52,259 bases of DNA from an uncultured Flavobacteriales bacterium (GCA_946478775.1 CAMLDR010000008.1:1-52259), one strand, 5' to 3'. Shown: positions 24,455 through 33,047, numbered from the stretch's first letter. Notes: generated by a model from the letters alone, not told the origin. Program-made: numbers and translations.

Positions 24455-25054
24455 TTAGCGGTCTGCCTTTGAAATTCGTGTAAACCGACGTTCGATTTTT
24501 TCCAACCACTTCTTACGCCTTGCGTCAGTGGCCATTTTAACTCCGTTGAAGCTTATCCACTTGCGATTCTTGTAACCGGTTTTCCAAAATGTGCCGGTCA
24601 GCAATGCTTTTTTGATCGCATTCCCGAAAATCAGGCGATAGATAATACCCGGGGTGTTCATGGTTGTGATGACTGTAATACTCTTTATATTTTTGAAAAG
24701 CGGCGCCATTCCATAACGGCCTTTGTATTCATAAGCTGCACCGGGAAAAATCACTTTATCTATAAATCCTTTGGTCAATGCGGGCATCAATTCCCACCAT
24801 ACAGGGAATATAAACACCAAATGATCAGCTTGGCTCAGGCGTTTCTTGTATTCAATCACTTGCGGATCAACGGGATTTCGATCCACAAATGCTTTGAGAT
24901 CTTCGGCGGTCATTACCGGATTAAAACCTTCTTTATCCAAATGGATCACATCTATCTCATGGGTGTTTTTTTGGAGCCCGGTTTTTACGGAATTCAAAAT
25001 GGCGTTGCAATAACTTCCCTCGTAAGGATGATTGAAAACGATTACTACTTTCAT
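24455..25054 (-). CDS. NAD(P)H-dependent quinone reductase, flavodoxin-like fold
   Basis: The 199-residue protein belongs to the NQO1/KefF-like flavodoxin_2 family: MKVVIVFNHPYEGSYCNAIL forms the FMN/FAD phosphate loop and HLVFIFPVWWELMPALTKGFIDKV is the characteristic isoalloxazine-contact segment. These enzymes reduce quinones or similar electrophiles by two electrons in the cytoplasm, for redox protection. It lies 77 bases downstream of a Crp-type regulator on the same strand, which may control it. Confidence 0.87.
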   Translation of the reverse strand: MKVVIVFNHPYEGSYCNAILNSVKTGLQKNTHEIDVIHLDKEGFNPVMTAEDLKAFVDRNPVDPQVIEYKKRLSQADHLVFIFPVWWELMPALTKGFIDKVIFPGAAYEYKGRYGMAPLFKNIKSITVITTMNTPGIIYRLIFGNAIKKALLTGTFWKTGYKNRKWISFNGVKMATDARRKKWLEKIERRFTRISKADR

Positions 25055-25131
25055 ATTGTACTTGTTTTAAATTTACAAGACAAAATTCAGCAACACGTCT
25101 TTTTCTGACGATAACAATTGTTAAGACGCGT

Positions 25132-25674
25132 TTATTTTCTATTTCGTATACGACTCAAGGAAACTGGTGTTATTCCAAGGAATGAAGCAATATAATGCTG
25201 CGGAATACGCTCCAGAATCTCCGGATTGTTCTTCATCAATTCCTGGTACCTCTTTCCAGGATTGTCCTTAATACGGGATAAAAATAATTTCTGATAGAAA
25301 ATCAAACGCTGGAAGGTATGTTCTTCTATTTGCTGACGTATTAGCGGTGAATGATTGAGAATTGTTTGAAAATCCTTTTTTGAAATGGATCGGAGAATAC
25401 AGGGCTCAATAGTTTCCAGAGTAAACAAGCCGGGTTGATTGGTACGGAAACTTTCAATAGAAGAAACTCCCTGTCCTTCGAAGAAAAATTGGAACGTAAC
25501 ATCTTTTCCATCATTGTTAAACCAGGCTCTTACAATACCTTTCTCAATATAAAATGCTTTTTTGGAAACATCTCCTTCTCTTAAAAGAACTGTTTTCGCA
25601 GGAACTTCTTCCTCCTTAAATAGATGGACGAACTGCTCCCACTCCTTTCTTTCAGTACTGAAAATTTCTTTCAT
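25132..25674 (-). CDS. Crp/Fnr-family transcriptional regulator
   Basis: The 180-residue protein has a cyclic-nucleotide-binding-type beta roll (about 10-115, VLLREGDVSKKAFYIEKGIVRAWF) and a C-terminal helix-turn-helix whose recognition part is QHYIASFLGITPVSLSRIRNR. The arginine-and-serine phosphate cassette of true cAMP receptors is not apparent, so the ligand is unknown. There are no Fnr-type Cys. Context suggests control of the adjacent quinone reductase. Confidence 0.87.
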   Translation of the reverse strand: MKEIFSTERKEWEQFVHLFKEEEVPAKTVLLREGDVSKKAFYIEKGIVRAWFNNDGKDVTFQFFFEGQGVSSIESFRTNQPGLFTLETIEPCILRSISKKDFQTILNHSPLIRQQIEEHTFQRLIFYQKLFLSRIKDNPGKRYQELMKNNPEILERIPQHYIASFLGITPVSLSRIRNRK

Positions 25675-25704
25675 TATAATTGAAATCGTTTAAGATAACT
25701 GAAT

Positions 25705-26265
25705 TCAAACCTTCAGCATTCCCCGAAATCCCCTTGCTGCGTAATACGATTCTGCCCCGTTGCAATAGGTAAAAATAGTTCCGAATCGATGATCACAAAA
25801 AATCGCTCCTCCCAATTTTCGGATCTTATCCGGAGTTTGTACCCAGCTGGATGTTTTCAAATCGAATTTCCCCAGTTCCTGCAACTCGCGGTATTGTTCT
25901 TCTGTCAGCAGGTCAATTCCCATTTCATCTGCCATGTCCATTACACTGTTTGCGGGTTTATGTTCCTTACGGGAATTCAATGCCGCGCGGTCATAACACA
26001 AACTTCTTCTTCCTTTCGGACTTTCCGGAGAGCAGTCGTAAAAAATGTATTCCCCTGTTTTTTGATCGTAACCCACTACATCCGGTTCACCTTCCGTAGC
26101 TTCCATTTCATCTAAAGACCAAAGCTTTTTCGGATTTGCTTCCAATTTCGTTTGTATTTTCGACCAGTCCATTCCTTTGTGACGGTCCCTGTTTTTTTCA
26201 AAACGCGCTTTCAACACCTTTAACAATTCCTGCGTTTCTTCTGCTGATAATACTTTCTTACTCAT
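25705..26265 (-). CDS. DUF4256 family protein
   Basis: The 186-residue protein matches DUF4256 along its whole length: TQELLKVLKARFEKNRDRHKG, EGEPDVVGYDQKTGEYIFYDCSPESP, GRRSLCYDRAALNSRK, and the C-terminal FGTIFTYCNGAESYYAARGFRG. It is a soluble protein of unknown function. Its ATG overlaps by 8 bases the end of the ancestral frame of the broken YdeI-family gene upstream, a sign that the two were once translationally coupled. Confidence 0.9.
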   Translation of the reverse strand: MSKKVLSAEETQELLKVLKARFEKNRDRHKGMDWSKIQTKLEANPKKLWSLDEMEATEGEPDVVGYDQKTGEYIFYDCSPESPKGRRSLCYDRAALNSRKEHKPANSVMDMADEMGIDLLTEEQYRELQELGKFDLKTSSWVQTPDKIRKLGGAIFCDHRFGTIFTYCNGAESYYAARGFRGMLKV

Positions 26266-26566
26266 CCTTCTTTTTTTTGTTGATCAGGTATTCGTTGACA
26301 TCAATCAGTCCTTTTCCTTCCAGGATATCAGGCATGCATTTTTCAATGCGCAATTCACGAGTCTTTACTTACTTCCGCTGCGAAAAATGGAGGATATCTG
26401 CTCTTTGCCTTCCGGGAGTCAATGCTTCAAATGCCTTTTTCAGAGCAGGATTCCAGTTAAACTTCCCGGTCAATTCTTCCGGAACTTGATATTCTTTAGT
26501 CTTCTTCAATTCGACTTTCGCTCCGGATTCCTCCACCTCTATTGCCTGGAAAATGTATTTTTTCAT
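26258..26566 (-). pseudogene. Remnant of a YdeI/DUF1801-type gene: 5'-truncated and interrupted by an in-frame TAA
   Basis: The frame from ATG 26566 reads MKKYIFQAIEVEESGAKVEL... and PALKKAFEALTPGRQRADILHFSQRK, then TAA at 26369-26371. Without that stop the same frame continues with VKTRELRIEKCMPDILEGKG and ends at TAA 26258-26260, exactly like the C-terminus of YdeI/OmpD-associated proteins (family form ...KQSKTRESRIEKC...). The N-terminal DUF1801 half (about 110 residues) of full-length members is absent: the next gene ends only 22 bases upstream. I read this as a decayed gene. The 65-residue product could still be made. Confidence 0.8.
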
Positions 26567-26588
26567 TTCCCATCAAATTCCTTATGAA

Positions 26589-27596
26589 TTATTCCTCCAC
26601 TTTATCCACAAAACCGTAGTATTTAACCATTTTCATCCCATCCGGGATTTCTTTGTATGCTCTGTATAACACATATTTTTTGTTCCGATTGATTCCTGAG
26701 AAGAGACCATTTACTTCTCGTTTAACTTGCTCATATTCCAATCTCAAAGTAATAGTATCATCGAAGTCAATCTTAGAAACATAATTCACCATCGGGAAAA
26801 CCCCATCATCAAACACTTCCGGATAAACTCTGAACAACTTGGGTTGTGAAGGAATGTTACTCAGCGTTTTCGGCAAAGAATACTGTTTATTCGCTTCTTT
26901 CATTACTTGATTGTAAAATTCAGTTATTTCGGGTGCGCTGTTATAAATGAAATTCTTTCCTCCGGGTGTTGAACAATTCTTAGCCATTGAGATATAGCTT
27001 ACGGCATCGATCATCTCAGAATGATGATATGCTTCCTTCGCCATTTTATAGTATTCGGGAGCAGTTTTATGAAAGATTTTGTACTGACCGAAATTGAGAA
27101 TATTGATCTTCCATCCTTTACTCGTTTTACCATAAATTGCCATGACCATAATATCATGTACCTGTCCTTCAGGGATCAAGATCACGGTGTACATTTCTCG
27201 ATCCAATGCTTTATAGACAATCTTGTACGCATTATCTGAATCCTTATTGGAAGTCAGTATGTTTTGGACTCCGGTATTCAAATTACTAACATAATACTGA
27301 TCCAAAACCCGGTACGCATCAGATTGGATCGGTCCCATTAACTGCTCCATTAAGCTATCCATTTCCTTTTTACTCACAGACTTTAATAATTCATCAGACA
27401 TAAATGAACGCACCTTTGCGATATCTTTAGAAGCAATCGCTTTAAAAAAACGGTCGTTCAGTTCCTTCATCTCATCCCGGATTTCTTTTTCAATGGTTTC
27501 GTTTCTGTAAACGCCTGAAGCACCTATACTACAAGCCTGTAATACATTTAGTATAACTACAATCCACACTATTTTATGTCGCATTTTCATTTCCAT
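26589..27596 (-). CDS. Predicted lipoprotein of unknown function
   Basis: The 335-residue protein has a lipoprotein signal (IVWIVVILNVLQAC, Cys at about residue 22). The first mature part, KEIRDEMKELNDRFFKAIASKDIAKVRSFMSDELL, resembles an NTF2-like/DUF4878-type module, in which a helical N-terminus precedes a curved sheet. A second alpha-beta region fills the C-terminal half. I recognise no catalytic motif. It is probably anchored in the inner leaflet of the outer membrane or on the surface. Three in-frame ATGs within five codons make the exact start uncertain. Confidence 0.72.
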   Translation of the reverse strand: MEMKMRHKIVWIVVILNVLQACSIGASGVYRNETIEKEIRDEMKELNDRFFKAIASKDIAKVRSFMSDELLKSVSKKEMDSLMEQLMGPIQSDAYRVLDQYYVSNLNTGVQNILTSNKDSDNAYKIVYKALDREMYTVILIPEGQVHDIMVMAIYGKTSKGWKINILNFGQYKIFHKTAPEYYKMAKEAYHHSEMIDAVSYISMAKNCSTPGGKNFIYNSAPEITEFYNQVMKEANKQYSLPKTLSNIPSQPKLFRVYPEVFDDGVFPMVNYVSKIDFDDTITLRLEYEQVKREVNGLFSGINRNKKYVLYRAYKEIPDGMKMVKYYGFVDKVEE

Positions 27597-27660
27597 TCAT
27601 TTAGGATGATTACGAATATAATAAGTTCATAAGAAAGAGAGCCAGAAGCTGTTCAATGAT

Positions 27661-28044
27661 TTAATTCCCATTAAACACGTTCAGTTTTCTTCCAACAGGT
27701 CTGCAATACCAAGATACACCAGTTAACACTAAAAGCAAGAGCGACGGGAAGATTTCACTTACCGGGCTTCCGGATGCACTATGTGAAAAGACTGCGCCCG
27801 ACATGGCGAAGAAAAAACCGGCATAAGCCCACTCTTTCAGGATTGGCAATTTCGGCAGTAAAATCGCAATGACTCCTAAGATTTTCCAAATACCAAGCAA
27901 TGTAAGCAGATAAACCGGGTAATGTAAAACAGCCATTCGATCTATGTCCTGCTCCATTCTAAGCAATTGAATAATCCCGGTTGATGCCATTCCCAATGCA
28001 AGCCAAATGGTAGCGATCCAATAAATTATCTTTTTTGTTCTCAT
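27661..28044 (-). CDS. DoxX-like small membrane protein (second module)
   Basis: This 127-residue protein has four membrane helices: IIYWIATIWLALGMASTGIIQLL, YLLTLLGIWKILGVIAILLP, WAYAGFFFAMSGAVFSHSASG and IFPSLLLLVLTGVSWYC. The GIWKILGVIAIL-P motif marks the DoxX_2 group. It is the last gene of the second ArsR-SRPBCC-DoxX set, 69 bases after the SRPBCC gene. Function is unknown, but the recurring neighbourhood suggests a role with the SRPBCC protein at the membrane. Confidence 0.87.
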   Translation of the reverse strand: MRTKKIIYWIATIWLALGMASTGIIQLLRMEQDIDRMAVLHYPVYLLTLLGIWKILGVIAILLPKLPILKEWAYAGFFFAMSGAVFSHSASGSPVSEIFPSLLLLVLTGVSWYCRPVGRKLNVFNGN

Positions 28045-28113
28045 TTAGTAATTATGAATTGGTTACTTATAAATTACCGAGCAAGTACACTTGATAATTA
28101 CTCCATTGATAAT

Positions 28114-28572
28114 TTAATTTCGAAGCAACTCTTCAATCCGGTTATGCGCCATATTGATTCCCTGTGCAAAAGGAAGCTTTAAAATCTGATCACGGATTTC
28201 TACAGATCTGTAAATGACATGCATGGTTAATTTGCTTTTACTCTCAGACAGTTTCTCAAACTCCAGGAATTCCAGCTGGGCGCCAAACGGAGCATTTTCC
28301 ATTTCAAAAGTCCGCGTGATTCTGGTATTTGGAATAAAGTCGTGAATTGCGCCTGCAAATCCGTGCTTGTTTCCCATCGGATCGGTCGTCTCAAACTGAT
28401 AGCTTCCGTGTTTTTTATTTTCCAGTTTCAGCACTTTCGTTCCCATCCATTGTTCTACGATATCCGCTTCTTCATAAGCTTTAAAAAGTAATTCCAAAGA
28501 CAGATCAAATTCTCGGGTGATGATCAATTCCTGTTTGCCATCTTCGGCGTGAATGTTTGTTTTTCTTTCCAT
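28114..28572 (-). CDS. SRPBCC (AHSA1-like) domain protein (second module)
   Basis: The protein from the ATG complementary to 28570-28572 has 152 residues: MERKTNIHAEDGKQELIITREFDLSLELLFKAYEEADIVEQWMG, followed by the usual GSYQFETTDPMGN and TRITRTFEMENAP strands and a C-terminal helix. It is an AHSA1-type helix-grip protein like those at 15.8-18.3 kb but more distant. The upstream extension to 28647 is translated repeat sequence and is rejected. It lies between ArsR (28650) and DoxX (27661). Confidence 0.87.
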   Translation of the reverse strand: MERKTNIHAEDGKQELIITREFDLSLELLFKAYEEADIVEQWMGTKVLKLENKKHGSYQFETTDPMGNKHGFAGAIHDFIPNTRITRTFEMENAPFGAQLEFLEFEKLSESKSKLTMHVIYRSVEIRDQILKLPFAQGINMAHNRIEELLRN

Positions 28573-28581
28573 ATATAAAAA

Positions 28582-28646
28582 GTTCAAATGGTTCAAACCA
28601 ATAGCAGACTTTCCGTTGCTATGGTTTAGAAGGTTCAAATGGTTCA
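28582..28646. repeat. Direct GTTCAAATGGTTCA repeats enclosing an inverted AAACCATAGCA pair
   Basis: GTTCAAATGGTTCA occurs at 28582-28595 and again at 28633-28646. Between them AAACCAATAGCA and TTGCTATGGTTT can pair with one bulged base. The element fills the 77-base gap between arsR copy 2 and the SRPBCC gene and may set their relative expression. Confidence 0.6.
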
Positions 28647-28649
28647 CAA

Positions 28650-28973
28650 TTATTTTTTCTCTCCATAGGTTTTCATGATCTCTTCCAGTTTGTTGAATCG
28701 GTCATCCCATAACTGGCGAAACGGCTCAATAAAGTCTGCCACTTCTTTCATGTTTTTCGCATGGAGTTGATAGTGGATTTCCCGGCCATTCTGGGTTTGC
28801 TGCAATAATTCGCATTCGGTGAGGATCTGCAAATGTTTGGAAACTGTTGGCCTTGCCGTGTCAAAATTCGATGCAATTGCTCCGGCAGTCATGGATTGCG
28901 AGGCTACCAATAAAAGAATGGCTCTTCTTGTTGGATCAGCGATTGCCTGGAAAACGTCTCTTCTTAAATTCAT
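28650..28973 (-). CDS. ArsR-family winged-helix repressor (second module)
   Basis: This 107-residue regulator begins [23 protein letters not shown] and has the helix-turn-helix [26 protein letters not shown] and wing [17 protein letters not shown]. It is closely similar to the regulator at 18310-18630, mainly in the DNA-binding core, but its upstream repeats are different, which suggests separate operons with distinct operators. It lacks metal-binding Cys. It probably represses the ArsR-SRPBCC-DoxX operon. Confidence 0.88.
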   Translation of the reverse strand: MNLRRDVFQAIADPTRRAILLLVASQSMTAGAIASNFDTARPTVSKHLQILTECELLQQTQNGREIHYQLHAKNMKEVADFIEPFRQLWDDRFNKLEEIMKTYGEKK

Positions 28974-28974
28974 T

Positions 28975-29019
28975 ATGAAGCTATTTGACTACAAATATAC
29001 ATGAAGCTATTTAACTACA
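28975..29019. promoter_or_regulatory. Tandem 19-bp operator-like repeats upstream of arsR copy 2
   Basis: ATGAAGCTATTTGACTACA (28975-28993) recurs as ATGAAGCTATTTAACTACA (29001-29019) with one difference and a 26-base period. The first copy lies immediately before the arsR start codon (28971-28973). An autorepressor binding here would block its own transcription or translation start. Confidence 0.6.
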
Positions 29020-29118
29020 TAATTTTTTAGGAACTTTTTTAAGAACAAGCCGTTTTGCCCCTGTTCACAATTCCAAAAAATAGCGATACTTTTACGGCAT
29101 CTTTTTAAAGTCTCGTTT

Positions 29119-31317
29119 TTGAAAAATCAGCTCTTATTAGTCACTCCGCCCTTTACGCAGCTAAATACTCCGTATCCGGCAACGGCTTACCTGAAAGGGT
29201 TCTTAAATACGAAGAAAATCTCTTCCGTTCAGGCTGATTTGGGCATCGAAGTCATCCTGAAAATCTTTTCAAAAACAGGACTCACAGCGCTTTTTGATGA
29301 AATCGCATCAAAGAACAGGGAGTTTTCGGAAAATGCTCAACGAATCATCACGCTGCAAGCCGATTATATTCAAACCATTGATTCGGTTATTTTGTTTTTG
29401 CAAGGTAAAAACCCAAGCCTGGCTCATACCATTTGTCAGGATGATTTTTTACCGGAAGCAGCGCGATTCGATCAGCTGGATGAACTCGATTGGGCTTTTG
29501 GAACAATGGGAACTCAGGATAAGGCGAAACATTTGGCAACACTTTACCTGGAAGATATTTCGGACCTGATCGTTGAGACTGTGGATCCTCATTTTGGTTT
29601 TAGCAGGTATGCCGAACGTCTTGGAAGATCTGCCCTCCAATTTGACGAACTGTATGATTCACTTCAGCAGGAGTTCACCTATACCGACCGGATCTTGCTT
29701 CCATTGCTTGAAGAAAAACTTCAGGATACAGATCCGCAAATGGCCGCATTTTCAGTTCCTTTCCCAGGAAATTTATATGCTGCGTTTCGATCGGCACAAT
29801 ACATCAAAAAACATTATCCGCACATAAAAACAGCCATGGGAGGCGGTTTCCCGAATACAGAACTCCGGTCTCTTTCGGATGCGCGGGTCTTCGAATTTTT
29901 CGATTTCATTACACTGGATGACGGCGAAGCGCCAATTGAAAACCTGGTGGAATATTTGAATGGAAAAAGAGATCTCCAGGACCTGAAGCGAACATTTGCG
30001 CTGGTCAACCAGGAAGTTCATTACCTGAATAATTCCAAACTACCGGATTACAAACAAAAAGACCTGGGAACACCCGATTACAGTGATTTAAAACTCGATG
30101 AGTACATTTCCGTCATTGAAATAGTGAACCCGATGCACCGCATGTGGAGTGACGGCCGCTGGAATAAACTGACCATGGCGCACGGCTGTTACTGGGGGAA
30201 ATGCACCTTTTGTGACATCTCACTGGACTACATTAAAATATACGAACCTGCAACAGCAAAAATCCTGGTCGACCGCATGGAGGAACTCATTCTCCAAACA
30301 GGTCAAACTGGTTTTCACTTTGTGGATGAAGCTGCTCCTCCGGCCCTGATGCGTGAATTGGCACTGGAAATCATCCGTCGGAAACTGGTGGTAAGCTGGT
30401 GGACCAATATTCGTTTTGAAAAGAGTTTTACTCGGGATCTATGCATTTTATTGAAACGATCCGGATGTATTGCTGTTTCAGGAGGACTGGAAGTTGCTTC
30501 GGATCGTCTGCTGGCGTTAATTGACAAAGGAGTAACGGTTTCGCAGGTTGCCAAAGTAACCCGTAATTTCACCGAAACAGGTATCATGGTACATGCTTAC
30601 CTGATGTATGGATTTCCTACTCAAACGGTCCAGGAAACCATTGATTCATTGGAAATGGTGCGTCAATTATTTGAAACCGGAGTATTACAATCCGGTTTTT
30701 GGCATCAATTTGCGATGACTGCGCACAGCCCGATCGGCTTAAATCCGGAAAAATTCAGTGTCATCCGCGAGACAGGGACAGGAACTTTCGCTAATAATGA
30801 CTTGTTCCACCAGGATAAAACGGGAATAGATCACGAACAGTTCAGTTTCGGACTCAAAAAATCGCTTTATAATTACATGCATGGAATAGGCTTTGATCTG
30901 CCCTTGCAAAGCTGGTTTGAATTCAAAGTTCCCAGAACGCGTATCCCATCCGATTTTATTGAGCAGGCAATAACCGAAACCGAAACCGGCTTTATCAAAT
31001 CCAGCTCCAAAATCGTTTGGCTGGGAACACCCCCTTCTATTAGTTTCTTTACCAGGAATAAAAAAGGAAACCAATGGGAAATGGCTGAACTGAGCTTTCA
31101 CACCCGGAAAGATTTGGTCACTATCCAGGTGAATAAGGAACAAGGGATCTGGCTGGAAAAAATACTTCAGCATATTTCCGTGTCGGGTAATAAAACCCTT
31201 TTGTTCCAGGAAATCAAATCAGACTATGAGCAGCAGATTCCGGATGATCATTTTGAACCTTTCTGGTACGGAAAACAACTTGCTCAATTGAAAGAATCCG
31301 GGTTACTGGTGTTGTGA
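29119..31317 (+). CDS. B12-binding-type radical SAM protein
   Basis: The 732-residue protein has an N-terminal cobalamin-binding-like Rossmann region (LLLVTPPFTQLNTPYPATAYLKG, and KTAMGGGFPNTELRS around 240) and a radical SAM domain with C357, C362 and C365 in GCYWGKCTFCD. The first gap is four residues (CX4CX2C) instead of the usual three. HFVDEAAPP and GLEVASDRLL follow as in other family members. It has no ATG near the conserved start; the TTG at 29119 (LKNQLLLVTPP) is the best candidate. The substrate is unknown; no precursor peptide or other pathway gene lies next to it, so it appears to be monocistronic. Confidence 0.85.
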   Translation: MKNQLLLVTPPFTQLNTPYPATAYLKGFLNTKKISSVQADLGIEVILKIFSKTGLTALFDEIASKNREFSENAQRIITLQADYIQTIDSVILFLQGKNPSLAHTICQDDFLPEAARFDQLDELDWAFGTMGTQDKAKHLATLYLEDISDLIVETVDPHFGFSRYAERLGRSALQFDELYDSLQQEFTYTDRILLPLLEEKLQDTDPQMAAFSVPFPGNLYAAFRSAQYIKKHYPHIKTAMGGGFPNTELRSLSDARVFEFFDFITLDDGEAPIENLVEYLNGKRDLQDLKRTFALVNQEVHYLNNSKLPDYKQKDLGTPDYSDLKLDEYISVIEIVNPMHRMWSDGRWNKLTMAHGCYWGKCTFCDISLDYIKIYEPATAKILVDRMEELILQTGQTGFHFVDEAAPPALMRELALEIIRRKLVVSWWTNIRFEKSFTRDLCILLKRSGCIAVSGGLEVASDRLLALIDKGVTVSQVAKVTRNFTETGIMVHAYLMYGFPTQTVQETIDSLEMVRQLFETGVLQSGFWHQFAMTAHSPIGLNPEKFSVIRETGTGTFANNDLFHQDKTGIDHEQFSFGLKKSLYNYMHGIGFDLPLQSWFEFKVPRTRIPSDFIEQAITETETGFIKSSSKIVWLGTPPSISFFTRNKKGNQWEMAELSFHTRKDLVTIQVNKEQGIWLEKILQHISVSGNKTLLFQEIKSDYEQQIPDDHFEPFWYGKQLAQLKESGLLVL

Positions 31318-31331
31318 TTTTTGGTTCTTTT

Positions 31332-31362
31332 CCCCACGGACGAGCACGGAGGAACACAGAAG
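31332..31362. repeat. Left inverted repeat flanking the GxxExxY gene
   Basis: The 31-base word CCCCACGGACGAGCACGGAG plus GAACACAGAAG matches the reverse complement of 31877-31907 at about 22 of 31 positions by hand alignment. It belongs to the common CACGGAGGAACACAGAG family of intergenic repeats. Confidence 0.6.
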
Positions 31363-31405
31363 TTTTTTATATTTTATTTGTTGACTTAAGCATTTATATT
31401 TTAAG

Positions 31406-31780
31406 CTAACCATTCAGTTTCCGGAAAATGTTTGCTTTTAAGTAATCTGTATTGAAATTGACCAATATTCCTAGTCTCAATCCTGATAATTTGAGATAGG
31501 CCAGTAATTGTTTATGATGAATATTATTCAATGACTCAACAGATTTGATTTCAACTATTATTTGATCTTCTACCAACAAATCCAGTCTATAAGCATCTTC
31601 CCATACTGCCTCTTTGTAGCATAATCCAAGCTTTACCTGAGATTTAACATTTAATCCCCGAGATTCCAATTCATGTTTTAATGCAAATTCATAAGATGAT
31701 TCGAGTAGTCCGGGGCCTAAAGCAAAATAAACTTCATAGATAGCTGAACGGATTTCATAGCTGATTTCATTTTCTGTCAT
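31406..31780 (-). CDS. GxxExxY family protein (PD-(D/E)XK-like)
   Basis: The 124-residue protein carries the name-giving motif in LGPGLLESSYE (G24, E27, Y30) and a nuclease-like core RLDLLVEDQIIVEIKSVE (Asp, then ExK), followed by HHKQLLAYLKL and LGILVNFN. This resembles the PD-(D/E)XK fold, but no activity has been shown for the family as far as I know. The gene is alone between two inverted repeats (31332-31362 and 31877-31907), which raises the possibility of a small mobile unit. Confidence 0.9.
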   Translation of the reverse strand: MTENEISYEIRSAIYEVYFALGPGLLESSYEFALKHELESRGLNVKSQVKLGLCYKEAVWEDAYRLDLLVEDQIIVEIKSVESLNNIHHKQLLAYLKLSGLRLGILVNFNTDYLKANIFRKLNG

Positions 31781-31876
31781 ACTTAAAGTTCGAATGAAGA
31801 AAGTTGAAATCCTATATCAGTTCGACTTGAATTTCCTGTTTTATTTCTTTATATTATATTATGTACATTACCTATC

Positions 31877-31907
31877 CCTTTGTGTTCCTGTGTGCACTTC
31901 TATGGGA
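31877..31907. repeat. Right inverted repeat flanking the GxxExxY gene
   Basis: The reverse-complement partner of 31332-31362, with the words CTTTGTGTTCCTGTGTGC and CTTCTATGGG. It ends 14 bases before the histidine kinase stop codon. Confidence 0.6.
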
Positions 31908-31920
31908 GAAGAGATGTGTT

Positions 31921-32943
31921 TCACTCAAACTCCAGTTCAAAATGAACTCCGCCTTTACTTTCCTTATTTTTGACCGTACCGTTTAGCTGTTCCGCAAAAC
32001 CCTCTATTAAAAAGTGCCCGAAATGCTGCTCTCCGTCTTCCGGAATTTCAGAAAAACCGGAACCATCGTCCTTGTATGTTAAGAGGTATTTACCCTCATT
32101 CAGGCTCAATCCCAAATAAATAGCACCCTGATCTCTTCCTTTAAACCCATGCAGGATGGAATTCGTGATCCATTCATTGATCAACAAAGCCATCGGTATC
32201 ATTTTATCCACCGGAAGTTCCAGGTAATCAATAGCGAGGTTCAGTTTGAAATTCTCCGGCTCATTAACGAGTGAATTCAGGCAGTCTTTGAATAATTTCT
32301 CCCAGTAATTCGCCACATTGATCAGCGCCAGGTCCTTGTGTTTATAAAGCGATTCATGGATACTCGCAATGGTCTCTATCCGCGACTGAGTTTTATCGAG
32401 TACCCCGTTGAAATGATTGTTTCCTTCTTCCATTTGAAGCCGGATCAAACTGGAAATGATCTGCAGGTTGTTTTTCACCCGGTGATGCATTTCTTTCAGG
32501 ATGACGTCTTTTTCGTTGTTCAGCTTTTCCAGTTCTGCTGTGCGTTTCTGCACTTTGTTTTCCAGGTCGTCTTTCAATTGCAGCAATTCTTCTTCTGCTC
32601 TTTTGCGATTGGTAATATTGGTCGACAACACAAAAATTCCCTCCGGGATTGGCTCTATACGCAGTTCGAACCAGTTCTTGCTTCCGTCGTTATAAGTGAA
32701 CTCATTTTCAAACTGGATGGTTGTCCGTTCGTCCATACACTTTTTGAGCTGACTGAACATGAAGGTGTTTTCAATTCCAGGATAACATTCCATCATGGTT
32801 TTTCCAATCAGCTTATCAATGGTACTTTGTCCCTGACTGGCAACGGTTGTATTTACATACAGGTATTTCCAGTTGGAATCAATGACCTGGAATCCTTCCA
32901 GCAAACTGTCCAGAATACTTAAATTTAATATGGATCGTTTCAA
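31921..32943 (-). CDS. Soluble PAS sensor histidine kinase (HisKA_2 type)
   Basis: The 340-residue protein has no membrane helix. Residues 5-115 form a PAS domain (SLLEGFQVIDSNWKYLYVN, ending ITNRKRAEEE), then a coiled coil (115-145), then a HisKA_2 dimerisation domain with EMHHRVKNNLQIISSLIRLQ (phospho-acceptor H153/H154), and an HATPase domain with N-box NEWITNSILHGF and G1 box DDGSGF. The G2 region reads FGHFLIEGF and is weaker than usual. HisKA_2 kinases often pass phosphate to separate response regulators; none is adjacent, so it is an orphan. Confidence 0.88.
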   Translation of the reverse strand: MKRSILNLSILDSLLEGFQVIDSNWKYLYVNTTVASQGQSTIDKLIGKTMMECYPGIENTFMFSQLKKCMDERTTIQFENEFTYNDGSKNWFELRIEPIPEGIFVLSTNITNRKRAEEELLQLKDDLENKVQKRTAELEKLNNEKDVILKEMHHRVKNNLQIISSLIRLQMEEGNNHFNGVLDKTQSRIETIASIHESLYKHKDLALINVANYWEKLFKDCLNSLVNEPENFKLNLAIDYLELPVDKMIPMALLINEWITNSILHGFKGRDQGAIYLGLSLNEGKYLLTYKDDGSGFSEIPEDGEQHFGHFLIEGFAEQLNGTVKNKESKGGVHFELEFE

Positions 32944-33047
32944 TGAAGTAGTGTTTAATTAGCAATAGTTATCAATTATAGCCCTTAAAATACAAAAATC
33001 ATCGAATATGCAAGCAAATTAACGTTTGAAATCGATCTGAAAACGAA

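Noticed and set aside
28573..28647. In-frame extension of the SRPBCC protein
   Set aside because: Its codons translate the GTTCAAATGGTTCA repeats, and homology starts at the ATG complementary to 28570-28572.
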